DNA from: Streptomyces sp. NBC_01465
GTDB taxonomy: Bacteria; Actinomycetota; Actinomycetes; Streptomycetales; Streptomycetaceae
Assembly: GCF_036227325.1 (NCBI RefSeq)
Contig: NZ_CP109467.1
Span: forward strand, 7,564,001-7,628,000
DNA: 64,000 bases
Reading direction: 5' to 3'
Both the position numbers and the translations under genes were made by a program. The notes beneath the pieces are model-generated. The model worked only from the letters and a program-made list of their open reading frames with translations. It made no database searches and had not been told where the DNA came from. The number at the start of each line of letters is the position of its first letter. Position 1 is the stretch's first letter. Of the stretch, positions 24,921 through 40,674 are shown one piece after another.

Positions 24921-25754
24921 ATGATCGTTGTAACGGGAGCCACCGGAAACGTCGGACGCCCGCTGGTGCAGGCGCTGTTGGCGGCGGGCGAGGAGGTGAC
25001 GGCGCTGTCGCGGCGTCCGGACCGTGAGGAGGCGGGCGTACGGTACCGGCAGGCGGATCTCGCCGACCCGGCGAATCTGAAAGCCGTGCTGGACGGGGCC
25101 GACGCGCTCTATCTGCTGATTGCCGGTGACGGCGGGGAGCTGGATCCGAAGGAGATCGTGGAGGCCGTGCGGGCGGCGGGGGTGCGGCGTATCGTGCTGC
25201 AGTCCTCGCAGGGGGTCGGGACGCGGCCGCAGTCCGTCGTCCACGCACAGCTGCGGGCGTTCGAGGAGGCGGTCCAGGGGTCCGGTCTTGAGTGGACGGT
25301 TCTGAGGCCGGGCGGCTTCGCCTCCAACGCCTACCTGTGGGCGGACTCGGTGCGCGAACAGCGGGCCGCTGCAGCGCCGTTCGGGGATGTGGGGCTGCCC
25401 GTCGTCGACCCGCAGGACATCGCGGACGTTGCGGCCGCCGTGCTGCTCGGGGGAGGGCATGCGGGCCGTACGTACGTCCTCACCGGTCCGGCTCCCGTCA
25501 CCCCGCGCGAACAGGTGCAGGCGATCGCGGACGCCGTCGGCGAACCGGTGCACTTCGTGGCGCTGGGCCGCGCCGAGGCGCGGGAGCAGATGGTGCGGTT
25601 CATGCCCGAGGCGGCGGTGGACACGACGCTCTCCATCCTGGGCGAGCCGACGGACGACGAACTGCGGGTGAGCCCTGCGGTTGAGGACGTGCTCGGCCGG
25701 GCACCGCGCCCGTTCGCCGCGTGGGCCGGGCGCAGTGCGGCCGCCTTCAGGTGA
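24921..25754 (+). CDS. NmrA/SDR-type NAD(P)-binding oxidoreductase
   Basis: 277 residues. The N-terminal Rossmann motif is VTGATGNVGRPLV, and RRP follows the second strand as an NADP-binding feature. The absence of a YxxxK active site makes it an atypical SDR of the NmrA/isoflavone-reductase-like group, either a quinone/aldehyde reductase or a redox sensor. ATG 24921 follows GGGAGA. It is divergent from the YafY regulator and convergent with the sulfurtransferase, overlapping it by 8 nt. Confidence 0.85.
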   Translation: MIVVTGATGNVGRPLVQALLAAGEEVTALSRRPDREEAGVRYRQADLADPANLKAVLDGADALYLLIAGDGGELDPKEIVEAVRAAGVRRIVLQSSQGVGTRPQSVVHAQLRAFEEAVQGSGLEWTVLRPGGFASNAYLWADSVREQRAAAAPFGDVGLPVVDPQDIADVAAAVLLGGGHAGRTYVLTGPAPVTPREQVQAIADAVGEPVHFVALGRAEAREQMVRFMPEAAVDTTLSILGEPTDDELRVSPAVEDVLGRAPRPFAAWAGRSAAAFR

Positions 25755-26583
25755 CCGGCAGGTCCGAGGGCAGGCCCCACTCGCTCCAGGAGCCGTCGTA
25801 CACGGACAGGTCGCGGTAGCCCGCAAGCTCCGCGCCGAGCGCCAGGACGCAGGCGGTGACGCCCGAACCGCAGCTGAACACCAGTCTCTTGCGGTCCTCG
25901 GCGAGCGCGGCGAAGGCGGTACGCAGTTCCTCCGCCGGGAGCATCAGCCCCTCGCGCTGGATCTCGGTGAAGGGGAGGTTCACGGCCCCGGGCATGTGGC
26001 CGCCGCGCAGCCCGGGGCGCGGCTCGGGTGCCGTACCGGCGAACCGGTCGCGGGAGCGCGCGTCGAAGACGGCGGCGGAGGGGTCGGCCAGGGCCTTCAC
26101 CACCTCGGTGCTGTCGACGATCAGTCCGGGGCGGGGCCGGGCGGTGAAGTCGCCGCGCGGTGCCGGGTGTTGGGCGGTGTTCTTCTCCACGGGGTGCCCG
26201 GCCGCGGACCAGGCGGGCAGGCCGCCGTCGAGTACGGCCACCCGGTCGAAGCCCGTCGCGCGCAGCATCCACCAGGCGCGGGCCGCCGAGTAGAGGCCCA
26301 CGGTGTCGTAGACGACGACGGTGGAGGTGTCGTCGACGCCGAGCGCGCGCATCTCCTCCGTGAACCGGTCGGCGTCGGGCATGGTGTGGGGGAGCGGCGA
26401 GGTGTGGTCGGACAGGGCCCCGTCCAGATCAAAGGCGCGCGCTCCTGGGATCCGCAGACCGGCGCCCCGGTGCGCGCCGACCGAGGCGTCGAGGAGGACG
26501 AGCCCCGGCTCGCCGAGCCGGGGCGCGAGCCAGGACGCCGGGACCAGCGCCGGAATGCTCCCGCGGTGACTGTCGGTTCCCAT
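25747..26583 (-). CDS. sseA: Thiosulfate / 3-mercaptopyruvate sulfurtransferase (two rhodanese domains)
   Basis: 278 residues in two rhodanese modules. The N-terminal one is inactive (VVVYDTVGLYSAARAWWMLR). The C-terminal one has the active cysteine in CGSGVTA, a loop typical of mercaptopyruvate-type enzymes. HMPGAVNLPF is the rhodanese hinge motif. The enzyme transfers sulfane sulfur to thiophilic acceptors in the cytoplasm. It overlaps the convergent NmrA-like gene by 8 nt. Confidence 0.92.
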   Translation of the reverse strand: MGTDSHRGSIPALVPASWLAPRLGEPGLVLLDASVGAHRGAGLRIPGARAFDLDGALSDHTSPLPHTMPDADRFTEEMRALGVDDTSTVVVYDTVGLYSAARAWWMLRATGFDRVAVLDGGLPAWSAAGHPVEKNTAQHPAPRGDFTARPRPGLIVDSTEVVKALADPSAAVFDARSRDRFAGTAPEPRPGLRGGHMPGAVNLPFTEIQREGLMLPAEELRTAFAALAEDRKRLVFSCGSGVTACVLALGAELAGYRDLSVYDGSWSEWGLPSDLPVT

Positions 26584-26626
26584 GGCTCTCCTCGCTCGCG
26601 CCGATCTGCCAGCGGATCCTACGGCC

Positions 26627-26956
26627 TCACCCCTTCAGGCTGATGACCAGGAGCGAGGCCCCCGTCTCGGTGTGCGGCCGGTGGCTGGTCCCGGCGGCCA
26701 TCACCACGTAGTCGCCCGCCCGGTGGAGGCGGTCGCCGTCGACGAGTTCGCCACTGAGGACGTAGAAGTGCTCCTCCGTCACATGGTGGTCGACCTCCAT
26801 CCACCGGCTGCCGGGGGCGAAGTCCAGGACCCAGGAACTCGCCTGAGCGGTCGCGGGGAGCGTGCGGACCGACAGGCCCTCGCCCGGTGAACTGCGCCTG
26901 GCATCCTCGATGTTGACGTACTGGACGGGGGGCTGTGTGTGCTCCGTTGTTGTCAT
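26627..26956 (-). CDS. Small cupin-domain protein
   Basis: 109 residues forming one cupin barrel. Motif 1 is HHVTEEHFYVLSGEL with His, His and Glu metal ligands, and motif 2 is HRAGDYVVMAAGTSHRPHTE. ATG 26956 was chosen because the frame upstream lacks the fold. It is divergent from the GlxA-type regulator across 70 nt with a small palindrome and is probably its target. Function unknown. Confidence 0.85.
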   Translation of the reverse strand: MTTTEHTQPPVQYVNIEDARRSSPGEGLSVRTLPATAQASSWVLDFAPGSRWMEVDHHVTEEHFYVLSGELVDGDRLHRAGDYVVMAAGTSHRPHTETGASLLVISLKG

Positions 26957-26996
26957 GTGCCCAGCCTGGACGGGCGCGGACCACCGGCCCAGTGAC

Positions 26997-27010
26997 ACGA
27001 TTGACATCGT
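26997..27010. promoter_or_regulatory. Inverted repeat between cupin and GlxA genes
   Basis: ACGAT and ATCGT flank TGAC. The 14-bp element lies in the 70-nt divergent promoter region. It is weak evidence for GlxA-type control. Confidence 0.35.
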
Positions 27011-27026
27011 TGAGTACTTTCGTGCC

Positions 27027-27998
27027 ATGAGCCCCCGCCACCGGGTCGTCGCCCTCGTCCTTCCGCCGCAGTCGACCTTCGAACTCGGCTGCGCCGCCGA
27101 GGTCTTCGGCGTCGCGACCCCCGGCATCCCGGAGGCGTACGACTTCCGCGTCTGTACGGAACACCCCGGTCCGGTCCCCACGCTCGCGGGCTACGACATG
27201 AACGTCACGCACGGTCTCGAAGCCCTCGACTCCGCAGACACCGTCGTCGTCCCCGGCAAGAACGAACCCACCGCCCCCGCGTCGCCCGCCGTCCTCGACG
27301 CCCTGCGCCGCGCCCACGCCCGGGGTGCGCGCATCGCCGCGATCTGCTCCGGAGCCTTCCTCCTCGCCGAGGCCGGGCTCCTCGACGGGCGCCGCGCTGC
27401 CACCCACTGGCGCCTGGCGGACGCCCTCGCCCGGCACGCCCCGCAGGTCCGGGTCGACCCGGACGTCCTCTACATCGACCACGGCGACGTCGCCACCAGC
27501 GGCGGCAGCGCCGCCGGGATCGACCTCTGCCTCCATCTGGTCCGCGCCGACCAGGGCGCCGCCTACGCAGCCCAGATCGCCCGCAACATGGTGATGCCGC
27601 CGCACCGTGAGGGCTGCCAGCTGCAGTACGTGGACCTGCCGCCGTACGAGGGCCGGGTCCCCGACTCGCTCGCCCCGCTCCTGGCCTGGGCCGCCGACCG
27701 GCTGGGCGGGCAGCTCGGTGTCGAGGAGCTCGCCGACCACGCCGGGCTCTCGCCGCGCACCCTGGCGCGGCGCTTCAACGACCAGCTCGGTGTCAGCCCG
27801 GGGCGCTGGGTGCTCGACCGTCGTATCGCCGCCGCACAGGCACTCCTCGAACAGACCGATCTGCCCGTCGAGACGGTCGCCACCCGCGTCGGCCTGCACT
27901 CGGCGATCAACCTCCGGCGCCACTTCCACCGGGCCCTGCGCACCACACCCGCCGCCTACCGGAGGGCATTCCAGGAGCCGGCACGGCAACCTTCCTGA
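27027..27998 (+). CDS. GlxA-family (DJ-1/AraC) transcriptional regulator
   Basis: 323 residues. The N-terminal DJ-1/PfpI-like domain (about 5-170) has the elbow AICSGAFLLAEAG; its cysteine is retained. The C-terminal AraC-type double helix-turn-helix (about 215-310) has LGVEELADHAGLSPRTLARRFNDQLG and ETVATRVGLHSAINLRRHF. ATG 27027 was chosen as the homology start. It is divergent from the cupin gene. The 3' end is 21 nt from the secreted protein gene. Confidence 0.92.
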   Translation: MSPRHRVVALVLPPQSTFELGCAAEVFGVATPGIPEAYDFRVCTEHPGPVPTLAGYDMNVTHGLEALDSADTVVVPGKNEPTAPASPAVLDALRRAHARGARIAAICSGAFLLAEAGLLDGRRAATHWRLADALARHAPQVRVDPDVLYIDHGDVATSGGSAAGIDLCLHLVRADQGAAYAAQIARNMVMPPHREGCQLQYVDLPPYEGRVPDSLAPLLAWAADRLGGQLGVEELADHAGLSPRTLARRFNDQLGVSPGRWVLDRRIAAAQALLEQTDLPVETVATRVGLHSAINLRRHFHRALRTTPAAYRRAFQEPARQPS

Positions 27999-28019
27999 GG
28001 CCGGCGGCGACCGGAAGGC

Positions 28020-29564
28020 ATGAGACACGCCAGACGGAAACCCGCTCGCGCCAAGGGCCGTACGGCGGCGATCGCCGCCGGGGCCGTCGCTCTGGCCGCG
28101 GTGGTGTACGGGACGGCCGACGCGTTCAGCGGTGCCGGTGGATCAGGGGCGCCGCAGGCAGCGGCGTCCGCGACGGCGTCGGGGAGCACGTCCCCGAGCG
28201 CGGCTGCCCGTGCGGGCGCGAGTGTCCCGCCGTCCGTATCGGCAGCGGCGAGCGCCACCGCCAGGGCCGCGGCGACGCCCACCGCCAAGGCCCCGGCCAC
28301 GGCCTCGCTCGCCTCCCGGCTGACGACCACGAGCCTTGCCCTGTCCGCGAAGTTCCCCTATCTCTCCGCGGGTTACAACAACACCCGCGAATGGAACCGC
28401 ATCGACACGGCCGTCGCACCCAACGGCACCCTGCGCATCGCCTGGCCCGCCGCCGACGGCATCCACGTCACCCCGCTCTCCGCCGCAGGCAGGCGTGTGG
28501 CGGCAGACACGGTCGTCCCGGGTGCCAAGGAGGTCGGCGGGCTCGTCGCGCACCATGACGGCTTCGCCGTGCTGACCCGGGTGAAGGACAGCAACAAGTG
28601 GGGCGAGACAGCGGCCGCGATCATCCGCTACAGGAACGGCGGCCGCGCCTTCACCCGGAAGCTGACCGGTACCTCCAGCCATGACACGGCGCCCCTGCTC
28701 GACGGTCAGCTGAAGTGGAACGGCACCAAGTACGGCGCGTACTTCGTCGTGCACGGCGCGGGCGGGTTCGCCGACGGGCACTTCGGCGACAAACTCTCCT
28801 ATGTGAGCGCCAACGGGGCCGCGCTGTCGGGTGGTTGGAGCTGGGGGTGCAGTCACAACGAGGGCATCGCGCTGGGCGCCGAGCCCTCGGGTGCGTTCAC
28901 CTCGCTCTGTTTCGACGACTGGCGCTCGGGGCTCTTCGTCTCGACCGGCATCGGCGCCCCCGACACCGCCCCCGTCGTACAGCGCGAGCAGTGCTGGGCC
29001 GGGTACTGCGGCGGCACCTTCTCCGGCCGTACGGGACAGATCGTGAAGTCCGCCACCGGCCGCTACGCCACCGCGTTCGCCTCACGCGGCGCGGCCTCGG
29101 CCAAGAAGAACGCCGCCGACACCAGCGGCCGGGGCTGGACGGTGAAGGCGAAGACCCCGACCCACCAGGTGGCGGTCGCCTTCCTGAAGAACCGGTCCAC
29201 GCCCTCGGGGAAGCCGGTCCTCCTGACCGGCGCGGCGGGCACGGAGAACGTCAATGTGCACATCGCCCCGTACGGGAAGAGCAAGCTGCTGGTCTCCTGG
29301 GAGTCCCTGTCCCACGCGAAGTGCGCGAGCGGCACGTGCACGGGCACCTTCACCGGCACTCATCTGCGGCTGATCGACTGGACAGGGAAGGCCCAGTCGC
29401 CCGACACCGTCGTCCGGGCGCGGATCGCCGGGGACATCGCGGTCCTGCCGGGCGGGGATCTGACGTGGGCCTACGCCCCGGTCGCTCCTTCGTACGCCGG
29501 TCCCCTCAGCGGATCGTCCCCCACGACGGCCACGCTCGGCGTCGCGCGAATCCGCATCTCCTGA
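28020..29564 (+). CDS. Secreted or membrane-anchored protein of unknown function
   Basis: 514 residues. A Lys/Arg-rich start and one hydrophobic helix (about 15-35) fit a signal peptide or anchor. A low-complexity Ala/Ser/Pro/Thr stretch (40-105) follows. The rest (about 110-514) is beta-rich, with repeated Trp/Gly-Asp blades such as GTLRIAWPAADGIHVTPLS and GGDLTWAYAPV, compatible with a beta-propeller. Cysteine pairs (CSHNE, QCWAGYCGG, CASGTC) suggest disulfides outside the cell. I do not recognise the family. Good ribosome site GGAAGG before ATG 28020. Confidence 0.75.
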   Translation: MRHARRKPARAKGRTAAIAAGAVALAAVVYGTADAFSGAGGSGAPQAAASATASGSTSPSAAARAGASVPPSVSAAASATARAAATPTAKAPATASLASRLTTTSLALSAKFPYLSAGYNNTREWNRIDTAVAPNGTLRIAWPAADGIHVTPLSAAGRRVAADTVVPGAKEVGGLVAHHDGFAVLTRVKDSNKWGETAAAIIRYRNGGRAFTRKLTGTSSHDTAPLLDGQLKWNGTKYGAYFVVHGAGGFADGHFGDKLSYVSANGAALSGGWSWGCSHNEGIALGAEPSGAFTSLCFDDWRSGLFVSTGIGAPDTAPVVQREQCWAGYCGGTFSGRTGQIVKSATGRYATAFASRGAASAKKNAADTSGRGWTVKAKTPTHQVAVAFLKNRSTPSGKPVLLTGAAGTENVNVHIAPYGKSKLLVSWESLSHAKCASGTCTGTFTGTHLRLIDWTGKAQSPDTVVRARIAGDIAVLPGGDLTWAYAPVAPSYAGPLSGSSPTTATLGVARIRIS

Positions 29565-29621
29565 CCCGTTGACCTCCTCCTGACCCGCCCTTACCGTTTC
29601 GGCGTTCGGTCCAACAGATGA

Positions 29622-29639
29622 CGTTCGGAATGCCGAACG
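29622..29639. promoter_or_regulatory. Palindromic operator upstream of the GH43 gene
   Basis: CGTTCGGAATGCCGAACG is a perfect 7-4-7 inverted repeat 35 nt before the GH43 start. A half-site (GCGTTCGG) precedes it at 29602-29609. The spacing is typical of a dimeric sugar regulator. Confidence 0.6.
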
Positions 29640-29673
29640 CACGTCTCTGTCCTGTCCTTCACGGGGAGACTGT

Positions 29674-31095
29674 ATGAGCCGTATACGCAGACTGCTTCTC
29701 GTCCTCTGTGCCGGCCTCGCGGGGATGCTCCTCTTCCCCGTGGGCGCCGCGCAGGCCGCCACCGGTCCGGTGACCGTCACGAGCGGCACACAAGTCACCG
29801 ACACCAGCGGGGCGTTGGTGCAGGCGCACGGGGGCGGGGTCATCAAGGTCGGTACGTACTACTACTGGTTCGGCGAGGACCGCAACACCGACAACACCTT
29901 CAAGTACGTCTCCGCCTACCGCTCCACGGACCTCAAGAACTGGGAGTTCCGCCACCACGTCCTGACCCAGGCCACCGATCCCGAACTGGCCACGGCCAAC
30001 ATCGAGCGCCCGAAGGTCGTCTACAACGCCACGACCGGGCAGTTCGTGATGTGGATGCACAAGGAGAGCGCCACCGACTACAGCGAGGCGAGGGCTGCCG
30101 TCGCCACCTCGTCGACCGTCGACGGCAACTACGCCTACAAGGGCAGCTTCCGGCCGCTCGGCACCCATATGTCGCGCGACATCACTCTCTTCACCGACAC
30201 CGACGGCACCGCCTACATGGCGTCCGCCGCCAACGAGAACTACGACCTGCAGATCTACCGCCTCACCGCCGACTACACGGCCATCGCGAGTCTGGTCGCC
30301 AACCCCTGGCCCGGCGGCCACCGCGAGGCCCCGGCGCTCTTCAAGCGGGGCAGCGTGTACTTCATGCTGACCTCCGGCGCGACGGGCTGGAGCGCCAACC
30401 AGCAGCAGTACGCCACCGCTACCTCGCTCGCCGGGCCGTGGAGCGCCATGCAGAACGTGGGCGACTCGACGGCCTTCAACTCCCAGACGGCGTACGTCCT
30501 TCCGGTCCAGGGGACATCGGGGACCTCGTACCTCTACCTGGGCGACCGGTGGGGCAACTCCTTCGGCCGGACCGTCAACGACTCGCGCTATGTCTGGCTG
30601 CCGCTGACCTTCCCGACCTCGACCTCGATGGCCATGAGCTGGTACCCGCAGACCACCGTCGACACCGCGGCCGGCACAGTCGCCGGGGTGAGCGCCGCCT
30701 ACGAGACGCTGACCGCCCGGCACAGCGGCAAGTGCGTGGACGTCCCCGACCAGTCGATCCTCTACGGCGTCGCGGTCGGCCAGTACACCTGCAACAGCGG
30801 TGCGAACCAGAAGTTCTGGTTCCAGGACACCGGTGACGGCTACGTCCGGCTGATGGGCCGGCAGAGTTCGCTCTGCCTCACCGAGACCTCGACCGCCGTC
30901 GTGCAGCAGGCCTGCGCGGGTACCACCGACCAGCAGTGGAAGGTGACCACGAACTCCGCCGGATATGTGGCACTCGCCGCCCGGGTGAGCGGCGAGTGCC
31001 TCGATGTGTCCGGAGGCTCCACGGCAAACTCCGCCGCGATCATCACGTACGCCTGCTCGGGCGCCACCAACCAGCAGTGGAAGCGCGCGGGTTGA
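29674..31095 (+). CDS. Secreted GH43 enzyme with C-terminal CBM13 (ricin-type), likely exo-beta-1,3-galactanase
   Basis: 473 residues. Signal peptide (cleavage near AAQAAT, residue 30). The GH43 five-blade propeller (about 32-335) has AHGGGVIKVGTYYYWFGEDR, ERPKVVYN and MSRDITLFTD, typical of the galactanase-like GH43 subfamily. The C-terminal CBM13 (about 340-473) shows QxW repeats (NQKFWF, DQQWKV, NQQWKR). I infer activity on the beta-1,3-galactan backbone of arabinogalactan. The next gene, convergent by 6 nt, starts the beta-galactosidase/MFS operon, so galactan use is plausible as a theme. Confidence 0.85.
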   Translation: MSRIRRLLLVLCAGLAGMLLFPVGAAQAATGPVTVTSGTQVTDTSGALVQAHGGGVIKVGTYYYWFGEDRNTDNTFKYVSAYRSTDLKNWEFRHHVLTQATDPELATANIERPKVVYNATTGQFVMWMHKESATDYSEARAAVATSSTVDGNYAYKGSFRPLGTHMSRDITLFTDTDGTAYMASAANENYDLQIYRLTADYTAIASLVANPWPGGHREAPALFKRGSVYFMLTSGATGWSANQQQYATATSLAGPWSAMQNVGDSTAFNSQTAYVLPVQGTSGTSYLYLGDRWGNSFGRTVNDSRYVWLPLTFPTSTSMAMSWYPQTTVDTAAGTVAGVSAAYETLTARHSGKCVDVPDQSILYGVAVGQYTCNSGANQKFWFQDTGDGYVRLMGRQSSLCLTETSTAVVQQACAGTTDQQWKVTTNSAGYVALAARVSGECLDVSGGSTANSAAIITYACSGATNQQWKRAG

Positions 31096-31101
31096 CCTCT
31101 C

Positions 31102-36337
<5,236 letters not shown>

Positions 36338-36413
36338 GGCGGTTCCCCCTGTCGTGCCCCCGTCGGTCCATGGCGGCGGGACGCCAGGTTATGGCGTCCG
36401 TACGGCTTTCGAC

Positions 36414-36445
36414 AAGGGGTTCGGAAAGGGGTTGTGAAAAGGGGT

Positions 36446-36446
<1 letters not shown>
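36414..36446. repeat. Three AAGGGGTT direct repeats upstream of the ROK operon
   Basis: Copies of AAGGGGTT start at 36414, 36426 and 36439 (about 12.5 nt period). They read AACCCCTT on the ROK strand. The last copy touches the aldO stop codon. They may be binding repeats. Confidence 0.5.
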
Positions 36447-38570
<2,124 letters not shown>

Positions 38571-38618
38571 GATCGCTCTCCTCGGTCGGGGGGTGATGTG
38601 GTCCGACCGTAACCGGCG

Positions 38619-39557
38619 TCAGCTGCCGGTCTCGCCCTGGGCCGTCTCGACGCTGCTGTGGAGATCGGTCGCGGCGTCGAGGGCGGCGCCCGCGGACATC
38701 ACCAGACAGGCCAGGAGCACGCCCGCGAGAACGCGTGCGGTACGGCCGCGGCGCGGGGCGGCGGCGGGGCCTCGGCCGAGCAGGGCGGCGACGCGGCGGG
38801 GGACCGGGCCGGCTGCCGCGGCGAGTGCGGCGCCGGGGCGGGAGGGGGGTGCGTTGCGGGCGGCGAGGGCTGCCCGGCCGATCGCGCGGGCTGCGAGGGA
38901 CCGGTCGCCGACGGCGGCCGCGGCCGACTCGTCCGCCCAGCGCTCCAGGGCGTATCCGATGGAGGGGCGCAGCGAACGCAGCGAGGGGTGGCAGAGGGCG
39001 GCGAGCTCGGCGGCGGCGAGGAACAGGTGGTGGCGGCCGGTGAGATGGGCCCGCTCATGGGCGAACAGGGCTTCGCGCTCGGCCGGTTCGAGGGCCTGGA
39101 GCATGCCGGTGGTGACGACGATCCGGCCGGGGCGGCCGGGGAGCGCGTAGGCGTCGGGGCGGCCGTCGCGCAGGACGGACAGATCGCCCGCCTTCGGCCG
39201 GCCCATGAGGGCTCTGGCCTCGCAGAGTTCGGCGACCCGGCGCCGGACGGCCCGTACGAGCACGGCGGTTGAGACGCAGAGCAGCGCCGCGGCGGCGCCC
39301 GCGGCGAGTCCGGTGAGCGGCGCGTCGCCGACGGCCGGGGGCCGGATCAGGTCGCCGAGGGCGGCGACCGGCGGGAGGAGCAGCGCTCCGGCGACGACCA
39401 GGAGTCCGAGAGCGGCCGTACTGCAGACGGCCAGGGTGAGGGTGGTGGCGGTGAGCAGCCAGGCGGCCGGTCGCGGCGTCAGCGCTTCGGCGATGCGCCG
39501 GGCCGCGGGGGCGGCGATCAGGGGCAGCAGGAGGGGCAGCCACACCGCGTAGATCAT
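38619..39557 (-). CDS. M56-family (BlaR1-like) membrane metalloprotease
   Basis: 312 residues with several membrane helices (about 5-25, 35-58, 90-113 and a C-terminal one near 270-292). The zinc motif ALFAHERAHLTGRHH carries HExxH. It has no penicillin-binding sensor domain, unlike classical BlaR1. ATG overlaps the BlaI stop by 4 nt. The pair is expected to sense a cell-envelope signal and to inactivate BlaI. Confidence 0.9.
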   Translation of the reverse strand: MIYAVWLPLLLPLIAAPAARRIAEALTPRPAAWLLTATTLTLAVCSTAALGLLVVAGALLLPPVAALGDLIRPPAVGDAPLTGLAAGAAAALLCVSTAVLVRAVRRRVAELCEARALMGRPKAGDLSVLRDGRPDAYALPGRPGRIVVTTGMLQALEPAEREALFAHERAHLTGRHHLFLAAAELAALCHPSLRSLRPSIGYALERWADESAAAAVGDRSLAARAIGRAALAARNAPPSRPGAALAAAAGPVPRRVAALLGRGPAAAPRRGRTARVLAGVLLACLVMSAGAALDAATDLHSSVETAQGETGS

Positions 39558-39925
39558 GACGAGTCGCCGTCCAGGAGCTCGCGGAGCAGGCGCTCGTCGT
39601 GGTCGCTGAGCTGGGAGACGAAGCGGGCGAGCACCGTGGAGCGGTCCTCCTCCTTCTCCAGCTCGGTGTGCATCCGTCGGGCGGTGAGTCCTGGCGAGTC
39701 CTCGGTGGGTGTGTACGCGAAGCCGCGACCGGCGCGGGTGCGGGCGACGGCGCCCTTCTCGTGCAGCCGGCTGAGGATCGTCGTCACGGTCGTCCGGGCG
39801 AGACCGCCGGGCAGGGTGTGCTGGACCTCGGCGGGGGTCATCGGGCCCTGGGCGGCCCAGAGCGCGGCGAGCACGCTGGCCTCGAGCTCGCCGGCGGGCC
39901 TTCGCTCGGAATGCGCGTCGGGCAT
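39554..39925 (-). CDS. BlaI/MecI-family repressor
   Basis: 123 residues with a winged helix (MTPAEVQHTLPGGLARTTVTTILSRLHEKGAV, about 30-60) and a C-terminal dimerisation helix rich in Glu/Leu. The linker between them is the usual proteolysis site. It is translationally coupled to the M56 protease and divergent from dedA. Two BlaI-type operators lie in the 115-nt gap. Confidence 0.93.
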   Translation of the reverse strand: MPDAHSERRPAGELEASVLAALWAAQGPMTPAEVQHTLPGGLARTTVTTILSRLHEKGAVARTRAGRGFAYTPTEDSPGLTARRMHTELEKEEDRSTVLARFVSQLSDHDERLLRELLDGDSS

Positions 39926-39950
39926 GGGGAACTCTCCTCCCGAATCCTTC

Positions 39951-39987
39951 GTCTACAGTGTTGTAGACCGTCTACATCGCTGTAGTC
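39951..39987. promoter_or_regulatory. Tandem BlaI-type operators between blaI and dedA
   Basis: Site 1 (39951-39968) is the perfect 7-4-7 palindrome GTCTACAGTGTTGTAGAC. Site 2 (39970-39987) is GTCTACATCGCTGTAGTC, one base off. TACA/TGTA half-sites are the established BlaI/MecI operator core. A single base separates the two, so cooperative binding could repress both the blaI-M56 and dedA-PAP2 sides. Confidence 0.9.
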
Positions 39988-40040
39988 ATACGGGGTGCGG
40001 CAGCACGCACTCCCGCGACCATTATGGGAGGGCTGACCGC

Positions 40041-40661
40041 ATGGCCGTAAACGTGCTCGACGCGGGCTCCCTGCTGTCCGCCTTCGGGGCGCTCGGTATC
40101 GCCGTGGTCCTGTTCGCCGAGACGGGGCTGCTCGTCGGTTTCTTCCTGCCGGGCGACTCGCTGCTCTTCACGGCGGGGCTGCTCTGCGTTCCGGGCGTGC
40201 ACGGCTCCGTGCACCTCACCCTGTGGCAGGTGCTGATCGCCTCCGTCGCGGGCGCCCTTCTCGGCGCGCAGACCGGATTCTGGATCGGGCGGCGCGGGGG
40301 CCGGCCGCTGCTGGAGAAGAGCAGATCCAGAAAGATCCAGGAGGGCGCGGCCAGGGCCGAGGAGTTCCTCGGGAAGTACGGCCACGCCAAGGCCGTGGTC
40401 CTCGCCCGCTTCGTGCCCGTCGTCCGTACCGTGCTCAACCCCCTGGCCGGAGCGCTCAACGTCCCGACCCGCACGTTCACGCTCTGGCAGACGGTCGGCG
40501 GCGTGGTCTGGACGGTCGGCCTGGTCCTCGGGGGATACGCACTGGGCTCCTCCGTGCCGAACGTCGACCGCTATCTGCTCCCGGTCGTCGCGCTCGTCGT
40601 ACTGATCTCCCTGACCCCGCTCGCCCTGGAACTCGTCCGCTCCCGTGCCCGTACCAACTGA
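40041..40661 (+). CDS. DedA-family (SNARE-associated/VTT) membrane protein
   Basis: 206 residues with five or six membrane segments. Key motifs are ETGLLVGFFLPGDSLLF, GALLGAQTGFWIGRRGG and the membrane-embedded FVPVVRTVLNPLAGAL, in which the Arg is the conserved DedA residue. These proteins act in undecaprenyl-phosphate or lipid flipping. ATG follows GGGAGGG. It heads a dedA-pap2-pap2 unit, opposite the BlaI operators. Confidence 0.92.
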   Translation: MAVNVLDAGSLLSAFGALGIAVVLFAETGLLVGFFLPGDSLLFTAGLLCVPGVHGSVHLTLWQVLIASVAGALLGAQTGFWIGRRGGRPLLEKSRSRKIQEGAARAEEFLGKYGHAKAVVLARFVPVVRTVLNPLAGALNVPTRTFTLWQTVGGVVWTVGLVLGGYALGSSVPNVDRYLLPVVALVVLISLTPLALELVRSRARTN

Positions 40662-40674
40662 GGAGAGAACCGCC

